Below are positions 57,154-64,000 of a DNA stretch of 64,000 bases, piece by piece. Within the stretch, counting starts at the first letter, position 1. Every line of letters begins with the position of its first letter. Below the pieces are notes generated by a model. That model searched no databases and was not told the origin of the DNA. It saw only the letters and a list, made by a program, of their open reading frames with translations. A program made the position numbers and the translations under genes. Origin of the DNA: Dermanyssus gallinae (taxonomy: Eukaryota > Arthropoda > Arachnida > Mesostigmata > Dermanyssidae); assembly GCA_003439945.1 (NCBI GenBank), contig QVRM01002443.1, positions 102,001 to 166,000 of the forward strand, in the 5' to 3' direction.

Positions 57154-58501
57154 ATATATAGAGAGGGAGAGTGAGCAAGGAATAGAAGCTTGGGCAGGAG
57201 GGTGTTTAGGTCCTTAGCCGAGTCCACCGAGTTAGACCGTGTCCAGCACAGCCTAGCCCTGCCTTGAAGAAGAAATAGCAAGGGGCATCCTCTGTCCTTG
57301 TCGTCATTGTCCCTGCCGCCGCCGCCTTCATCGTATTCGGGGTGATGGTGGCGAAATGATGACATTGTCATCGAGTCGTGCGCACGAGGTCATAAGTCAT
57401 TCGTGGGAGCCGGCGGGCCGGGGGCGTACGGGAGCGGGCCAGGAAGGCAAGTACGCTTATTTTCATGGAGATGATGATGAAGACGAGGGGAACAAGACAG
57501 ACTTGACTACGAGCAGGACAAAAAGGAGAACGACAGCAACAACACCAACAACGACGACGGGCCCGTTGGTCATTGGCGGCAAGACGACATGCCGTCAACA
57601 AGCCCGGCCATCGGCCCCAGACCAGGTGGATGGATGGCTGCTTCCTACTTCCTCGCTCGCTCATGACCACAGCGCCACTGAAGACAGTTGACGTACCGTT
57701 GGCACGAGTTGCGGCTACCGCTGCATCTACAACAACTTCGACTACTACTACTACTATTACTACTACGGCCACAACTATTCCTAGGACAACAACAGCACCA
57801 GAACGAGAGCAACTACAATTGCTACAACTACTTGTACAACGACAACCAGCAATAGCATCGGCACCGGTACCGCCATCATCGTTACAACCAGTGCAGGCTT
57901 CATACGAAGCTGGGGGTTGCAGCATACGACTCGTAAAGTTCTCCCTCTCGTTTGCCCTCTCTTTCTCTCTCTCTATCTCTGTCCATCTCTGTGCGCTTTT
58001 CAATCTTCGTGGTGCTTTCGTTGTGTTGCTTCTTTTGTGGCAAACGTTCTTCTCTTAACAGCTTGGCGTTGGACAGTCCGTCCGTCCGTCCGTGCAACCG
58101 ACCTCTATGCAGATACGGCTACCATAGCAATTCGCCTGATGCGCACGTGTCTGGGTGGTGCATGTGGTTGGTTCATGTCTTTGGAGGTATACGCGTGTGT
58201 GAGTGGGGGGGAGGGGGTGTTTGTACATGCAATGTGAGTGATTGTGTTTGTTGGCGTTTGAATAACACCCATCGCCTATCTTTGTGCATGCTATTTACAT
58301 GCAGTATATTTGCATGTGTTATTCGGTTTCTTGTCAGGTCTATATATTTGAACCCTGGATTCCACACTCACAGCACTCAATCGCATTGAAAGTTCGTCTG
58401 CTGGCCACTTCGAAACCTCTGGAGGCATTAGAAAAAAATCAGGCCACGCGCGGAAACAGTCCGCTGCCAAGTGTCCTATTCCGCGAACGGTGCGGTCAGT
58501 A
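57149..58501. repeat. Triplet- and CT-rich region without recognised gene
   Basis: ACT/ACA triplets at 57725-57790 and CT tracts at 57955-57990. A long minus-strand frame (57368-58003) is mostly translated triplets (poly-Val). Confidence 0.5.
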
Positions 58502-58511
58502 GATATATATA

Positions 58512-58588
<77 letters not shown>
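58502..58588. repeat. (TA)n microsatellite, ~87 bp
   Basis: A TA array with one GTGTA interruption near its left end. Confidence 0.95.
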
Positions 58589-58591
<3 letters not shown>

Positions 58592-59244
58592 CCAGATTGA
58601 CAACACCATGAAAAATAGCGAGTACCTATCTATAGGTAGTAATTGCATTCTGTAAAAATCGCATTCTAACCTTCTTTTGCTGTTAATGCTAATATTACAC
58701 AGGATATATTATACGTAAACGCAGACTGGGTGCACGTTTACATTACTATTAGTGCCACCCGTGTAACGTCCATATGACCGTGCGGAGGATGTCTGAGCAC
58801 TAGGAACACCAAATATAATTTAAAAATTAACGGTAACATAGAGCTACTCTATACATCTCCCGCTAAGGAATGACCAGGCCGGAAATGAACATGCAGGTCG
58901 AAGCGACGTCGTGCAGTCCAACCAATCGTCCAGCCGTCATAAACATCTTCTCTCGGGATTCCAAGCCGGGCGCAAGATGGAAACGCATCCTCGATAGAGA
59001 ACAGCAGCACAGCACACACCAGCGCCGCGCCGCCTGCCCATGCTCACGGTAGGCAAGACCACCACGCACGTAGACTTTGACAAGCGGCGGCAGGATGCAT
59101 GTCGAGGGCATTCTATTAATAACCGTGAATAGAACGACAAAAACCAACTCGAAAGAGACGGAGAAGAAGAAGTACGAGCAGGAAGCCGAGAAAGAAAAGA
59201 GGGCGAAGAGCAAAAAACAAGTTCGTCTAGTATGCACACTGCAT
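58589..59244. other. Unique sequence, nothing recognised
   Basis: A minus-strand frame (58863-59366) runs out of the neighbouring TTG minisatellite. No domain is seen. Confidence 0.5.
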
Positions 59245-59356
59245 TGGCTGGTTGTCGTTGTTGTTTTTGTTGTTGCTGCTGCGACGTTTGTTGTTGTTTT
59301 TGTTGTTGCTGCTGCGAAGTTTGTTGTTGTTGTTGTTGCTGCTGCTGCTGCTGTTG
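59245..59356. repeat. TTG/CTG minisatellite
   Basis: Units of ~33-36 bp (TGTTGTTGCTGCTGCGA.GTT), repeated about three times, similar in build to the array at 42.05 kb but with a different unit. Confidence 0.8.
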
Positions 59357-59600
59357 GTGCTCTCATTGCCTAGGTTGTGATCGTCGTCCTACTGGTCGTC
59401 GTCGTCGTCGTCATAGTTGTCGTTGGCAGGCGTCGGCGGCGGCGCAGCTCTAAAATTAATTAAGCACCTTACAGCCTCTGCTCACGGTGAGCGTTCGGCA
59501 GCGGGTGGACGAGGCGCGTTTTGGCATGGCCTCACCCTAACGCCAGTTAAATCAAGATATGCACCTTGTATAAGTGTGTATGTATGCATGAGTGTATGTG

Positions 59601-59602
59601 TA

Positions 59603-59692
<90 letters not shown>
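59601..59692. repeat. (TA)n microsatellite, ~85 bp
   Basis: A long TA array with one early GTG interruption. Confidence 0.95.
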
Positions 59693-59693
<1 letters not shown>

Positions 59694-60103
59694 TATACAG
59701 TTAAGGCGTTCGTCGCACGGGCTGCGCGCGATGGATTTCATCAAAGACAGCTGGCGACTAGAGCGAGGACCAAGGAAGACCGACTGATGGGGTGAAGACA
59801 GGACAAGCAAGTGACCCAGAGCCCCGAACAAGTCGCCCACCCACGCCTAGAGAGACCTGGGGAAAAAACGAAAACGATGTAGGACAAAAGGAGAGAGTGA
59901 AGGAGACAAGAAAGGGTTCAGAAAGGGGAAGTGACAAAACTTTCAAAAGTCGATAGACGGCCAACGACAGTTTGGCAGGCCTAACGAAAAAGTGACGCCC
60001 CACCTAGCTAGTCTAGCCTACCGGTTTTATTTGGCATCTAGTCAGCCGTACTAAACAAATATCGATCGACAATGCCTCGCTGGAATTTGTGCCTCGGGCT
60101 CTC

Positions 60104-60111
<8 letters not shown>

Positions 60112-60168
<57 letters not shown>
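60112..60168. repeat. Compound (CT)n-(TA)n microsatellite
   Basis: CT repeats (60112-60138) pass directly into TA repeats. Confidence 0.9.
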
Positions 60169-62631
60169 TTGCCATCTATATCGCATTAGCTGTAATTATT
60201 TATATAGGTAAATGCAAAATTACTGAGATCGTAAAATATCAAATAATATCAATAGTTAGTCACACAATTAATTAATTCTGATAGTGTAAGTGGTACACTT
60301 AAGTACAGCTCTATCTATAAATACTTACCTTAAATAAGTAGTTCAACATCCGAAAGACAAGACTTACCATGGCTGAGGGAAGCTATGCTCTGAATTAATT
60401 TCTTACAGTGAGCGCGTATGTAACTCCCTATATAAGTGACTATGAGTAGAATTTTGTTGTCAAAAATACAATCTAGTTTTTCCAACGCGCAAAACCGGCA
60501 AAACCGATTTTAATAGCAATATAATAATATATTTAAAATAGGCATAGAACGCTTGTCGGCGGTGCGGAGTAGAACAATTGGCCGGCAGCACAACACGCTT
60601 CTAAGCAGACCTTTCATACCGTTTGCAGATTTAAGCTAGGATTACAAGATAAATACAGTGATAAAACGACACCCGTCCTAAACTTGTATACACAGTCGTA
60701 GAGCATGTGCTTCTTTAAGCTTACTTTTCCATAGCTAAACTAGTGGGTACACTTGTGCAGACAGCAGGCGGTCAGAAGGCCGCGGCCACCATCTCCTTCG
60801 AGCGACCTGCAATCACGAATATGTCCGACTAGACTCATACTGACATCAATGAGATGCTGGGTGAGGATAAACACTAAGCAGTTAACTACCTTATTTAAAG
60901 GCTGCTGAAGTTTAAAATCCCGTTTTGCTTATCAGATTTTCCGATGAGGCTTTCAATGGGCTTAAGTTAGCGCAACGGACCCATTGATTGACCTCGACTC
61001 AGGGCAGCCATGTTAGCATTCGATAGATAAAAGCAATCGGCACAGAAGAGCTGACACGCAAAACACGAGACACGCCTCAGCAAAGCCTATGCATAGCGTG
61101 GGCCCCAAGTGCTCCCCTCAAAAGGCGGATAAAAAAAAAAGAAGAGATGAGGCTTCGACTTGCCTGGTGGTAATCTATGAAGGGATCTCTTCTTTCTACG
61201 TTAACATTCTCAGAGGGATCTGACTATTTGTCGACCGGCAAAATGACCCAGCAGACGACATCACCTGAAGGAATATGACCGCAATACTGAAAACAAGTGC
61301 GGGTACGAGCGCTAAGAGAGTGGGGCAAGTTTCTTTGGTCATGCGTTATTCGCAGTCAAAAGCAGCCAAAAGAGAGAGATAGCTGAGGCATAGAATGGAC
61401 CCAATTCCATACAATGTGCGAGTCATCAGATAACGAATGCTTTCCAATCCGGCTTGTTTTGGCACAATTTGGTACGGGGACCTCCAGTTTTACCGAAGCT
61501 TTCTAAGCGGTACATTAGCCGTTGTGCCGTTCCAGCCCTTTTGCCACTTCCACACCTACAACAAGCATCAGGAGACGTCTAACTCTTGGTTACTTCGGTC
61601 TCGCATTACTTTTGGATTTGCTCAAACTTACCGTCTCTAGGCGCCTTCACGCATGCAATTTTAGCCAAATGTACTGCTTGATGATGCCTTAGAATATTTT
61701 ACATTTTTCAGAGAGACTTAGCCTTGACACGCTAAACTTACAGAGGTATAAATTGGCGAGTACTGAGCAACGATGCTCTGTAAATGAACTGAGTCAAAAT
61801 ATGACTGCTCTAACCGCGTCTACTACGGCTCGCCCGCTCACCTGGAGGCCCGAAGACACCGAGATCCAAACACTGACAAGGCTACTCGGTCTAACGTGAT
61901 CTCTCATAGCGTAGAGCTTTAAAGACTTCTGGGGACTTCAGACTTTATGAACTCCCAGAACAAAGTAGCCGTTCTAGAAGAAATCACCTCATTAAGCACT
62001 GTACAGAAGCCGAAAAGCTTAGAATAAAATTTCTCTAGATGCACCGCTAACTGGTCTTAGCGCGTCGATTCGCCTTGCAGTCACAGCGTCGAGAAGAAAC
62101 GTAATATTTCTTGCGCAGAAGACCTCTAGGAATGTCCCTGGCGGGCTTTCCTAAAGTAACCCAACTTCTAAAAGCCTTAAAACTTGGCGTGACGCATCAG
62201 TAGTATGTGGCCGAGTCGATTGCTTTACTTAAAGGATAATGCTACACCGGTGCTAAGAGTATAGTCCTTGGTACACAGGCAATAAGTTGCACCACACTCG
62301 GGTGGACGACGAGGCATTGTAGCGAGATAATCGCGTTTCTTCCCGAGTTCCAGCATTATCCTCTACACCGTTTTCAGGTGTGGAGGGTGTTGTCGCGCAA
62401 ACCAAAAACAGACCCTCTGTAGAGCTCGTAATCAAGTCAAGGACGAAAATGTTTTATTTAGTCAAAAGATTATTACAACAATAAAGAGTATCGTCATCAT
62501 ATGTTTTGTGAGTATTGCTAATAGGAAACATGTGTTAAAATATAATATATAAACACAAAATAAAACAAGTCAAAGACAGGGGTCCTGAGGCATACAAGAG
62601 AGATAAAGAGTACATCTGCTAAAACTGTCAT
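60169..62631. other. Unique sequence, nothing firmly recognised
   Basis: The region is free of long open frames and microsatellites. A short plus-strand string near 61800 (MTALTASTTARPLTWRPEDT) vaguely resembles the linker before the RNase H domain of Gypsy-type pol, but nothing around it continues the match. Confidence 0.4.
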
Positions 62632-62940
62632 TTACTCATACACAAAATAAATACAATCAAATGATTTCTTGTTATTCATATATATGGCCACATCGACAAA
62701 TTTGATTGCTGTTGACTTTTCTTTATTAAAACCACACTGATGTTTAAGTAATAGACCATCTGATGCCAGGTATTGAAATATATAATCCACAGAATATTTT
62801 GGATATGCCATGTATGACTGTGCAACAGGTCGGTGATCTACATAAGATTTAAAGCCCATCTTATGGACCGTCGATACAGTAGATTAACGGACAATTCGGG
62901 TACAATACCCTCGTTATACGATCAAATAAATATTAATTTA
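62632..62940 (-). pseudogene. LINE reverse-transcriptase relic (finger region)
   Basis: On the minus strand: YVDHRPVAQS, then DYIFQYLASDGLLLKHQCGF, then NKEKST. Non-LTR reverse transcriptases have NYRPI..L...SK..E....~L..~L......LL...Q.GFR...ST at this place, so motif order and spacing fit. A neighbouring frame upstream (GIVPEL at about 62920) suggests the preceding G..P..L.. segment after a frameshift. The match ends at a TAA. The family resembles CR1/Jockey-type elements, differing from the LINE at 24.4 kb, which has WRGIA at this position. Confidence 0.7.
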
Positions 62941-62973
62941 AATACATAGGCTCTAGAATACTTTGTGCTACCT

Positions 62974-63040
62974 TTGTAAAATATAGGACGAATATTATCT
63001 AGATTTAGACTTGTAAAATATAGGACAAATATTATCTAGA
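62974..63040. repeat. 30-bp direct duplication, period 37
   Basis: TTGTAAAATATAGGAC.AATATTATCTAGA-type units at 62974-63003 and 63011-63040 differ at one base. Confidence 0.9.
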
Positions 63041-64000
63041 GGAGGAGATGTGGAATACGTCTACCTTTTTGGGGCCATCTGGTTATTATTACGCCGCGTG
63101 TTGCATATCTGACAAAAGATTTTGAATCACTGAAGTCAAATTTTGACATCTCCAGAATTCTCGATCTGGTGCGGGACCTCCGCTATTATTTGTTTTCGTT
63201 TTTAGTGTGGTGTTGTTCCACTAGGGCCTCGAGAATACTAATTTGTTCTCTAAAGGTCCAATGTTTGATTTGCTACTGCATTTTGGCACTAACTCGTCGA
63301 AAACTGCATGTATATGATGTACAGTTCATAACATTAAGATCTGCAGTATTACAACATGAAACTAATATGCAGCCAATATATTTGACATAGTTTGAATTCA
63401 ATTGCCTCGTAGTCACCCTCCCAAAAGTTTAAGCCACCGCTATTTTCGTCACTTGCATCAGGATCATGTGTTGACGGACGCATGACTTAATCTTCAAGTT
63501 AAAAGAGGCTATTTCAGATACATGAATTTATGAAGTCTGCTTCTTTTCTGCTGGAATCTGTCAAATTTGACCAGTCTATTCTTGAAAGGTGAAAATCTCC
63601 AGCAATTACCTTCGGTCTAGCAGTATTCCATACGTGATCATAGCTCATCATATTAGGCTGCAAATTCACCAAGATTACTTATGTCTGAGATCAGTATGTT
63701 GACCCTGGATGACCCTGCATTTGTTGCATATATACACGCAAATTTGATTATTTCGAGTTCATACAAATATAATAAAATTACTGCTTAAATAAATGTTCAT
63801 TAAACTCAATAAACATTTTAATAATTAATAAAAGTTTTGATTTTTTTTAATTTTGTCTTTTATTATTCAATTTTGTGTTCAAACCATTTTAACTTGTGTC
63901 TTTGTGAGGACTTGTGTCCTTAATATATCTATATGATACCGATCAATCGGGGTTAGGTTTATTACCAGAAATAACGCGTCTCCCTTTAGGGAAGAGCTTT
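63041..64000. other. AT-rich sequence, nothing recognised
   Basis: No gene or element is recognised. One 73-codon frame (63169-63390) has no domain. Sequence continuing the LINE relic could lie here on the minus strand but cannot be followed. Confidence 0.4.

Noticed and set aside
57368..58003. 211-codon minus-strand frame with a hydrophobic stretch
   Set aside because: The apparent membrane segment is a translated AGT/GTT triplet repeat.
61795..61900. Gypsy-type pol linker-like string near 61.8 kb
   Set aside because: Only about 20 residues look alike. Flanking sequence in all frames fails to continue into RNase H or reverse-transcriptase motifs.

Overview
The window is repeat-rich eukaryotic nuclear DNA, most likely from an arthropod. 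The evidence is a U1 snRNA-like sequence with an arthropod-type Sm site, mariner and LINE families typical of arthropods, tRNA-derived SINEs, and very dense microsatellites. A parasitiform mite would fit, but that is a guess. No operons, bacterial genes or CRISPR arrays are present. I recognise no complete host protein-coding gene. The long open frames are mostly translated triplet repeats, GC-rich sequence lacking stops, or transposon debris. The window reads as intergenic or large-intron DNA.

Layout. 0-4.5 kb is triplet-repeat and homopolymer DNA, including a ~170-bp CAG/CAA array. 4.57-4.89 kb is a small foldback element. 5.3-5.6 kb is a minus-strand LINE reverse-transcriptase relic. 8.23-8.44 kb is a tRNA-derived SINE with an exact 16-bp target-site duplication. 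9.27-9.44 kb is the U1 snRNA-like sequence. 9.6-19.6 kb is again triplet repeats, with a SINE relic of a second family at 15.6 kb. 19.62-21.75 kb holds two adjacent ~1-kb foldback elements of one family whose short central spacers lie in opposite orientation. 23.75-24.05 kb is a ~30-bp-unit degenerate minisatellite. 24.36-27.9 kb is the best-preserved mobile element, a full-length but dead non-LTR retrotransposon (ORF1, APE endonuclease, reverse transcriptase, Cys/His tail).

30.8-40.1 kb is a graveyard. It holds a 62-bp inverted pair enclosing a mariner transposase relic (-), a second LINE relic (+), another mariner relic (+) whose third catalytic position is Asn, and fragments of a repeated invertebrate ORF on both strands. 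42-45 kb has weak Penelope-like and Gypsy-like fragments and one plausible host first coding exon (44942-45048) ending in a consensus splice donor. 45-60 kb is microsatellites with a second SINE relic at 55.8 kb. 60-64 kb is AT-richer, with another LINE relic at 62.6 kb.

The elements do not form a pathway. Together they record successive LINE, SINE, mariner and foldback insertions. The best candidates for follow-up are the twin foldback pair (potential long-hairpin RNA source), the U1-like sequence, the two SINE families sharing a tail motif, and the near-identical 62-bp inverted pair.
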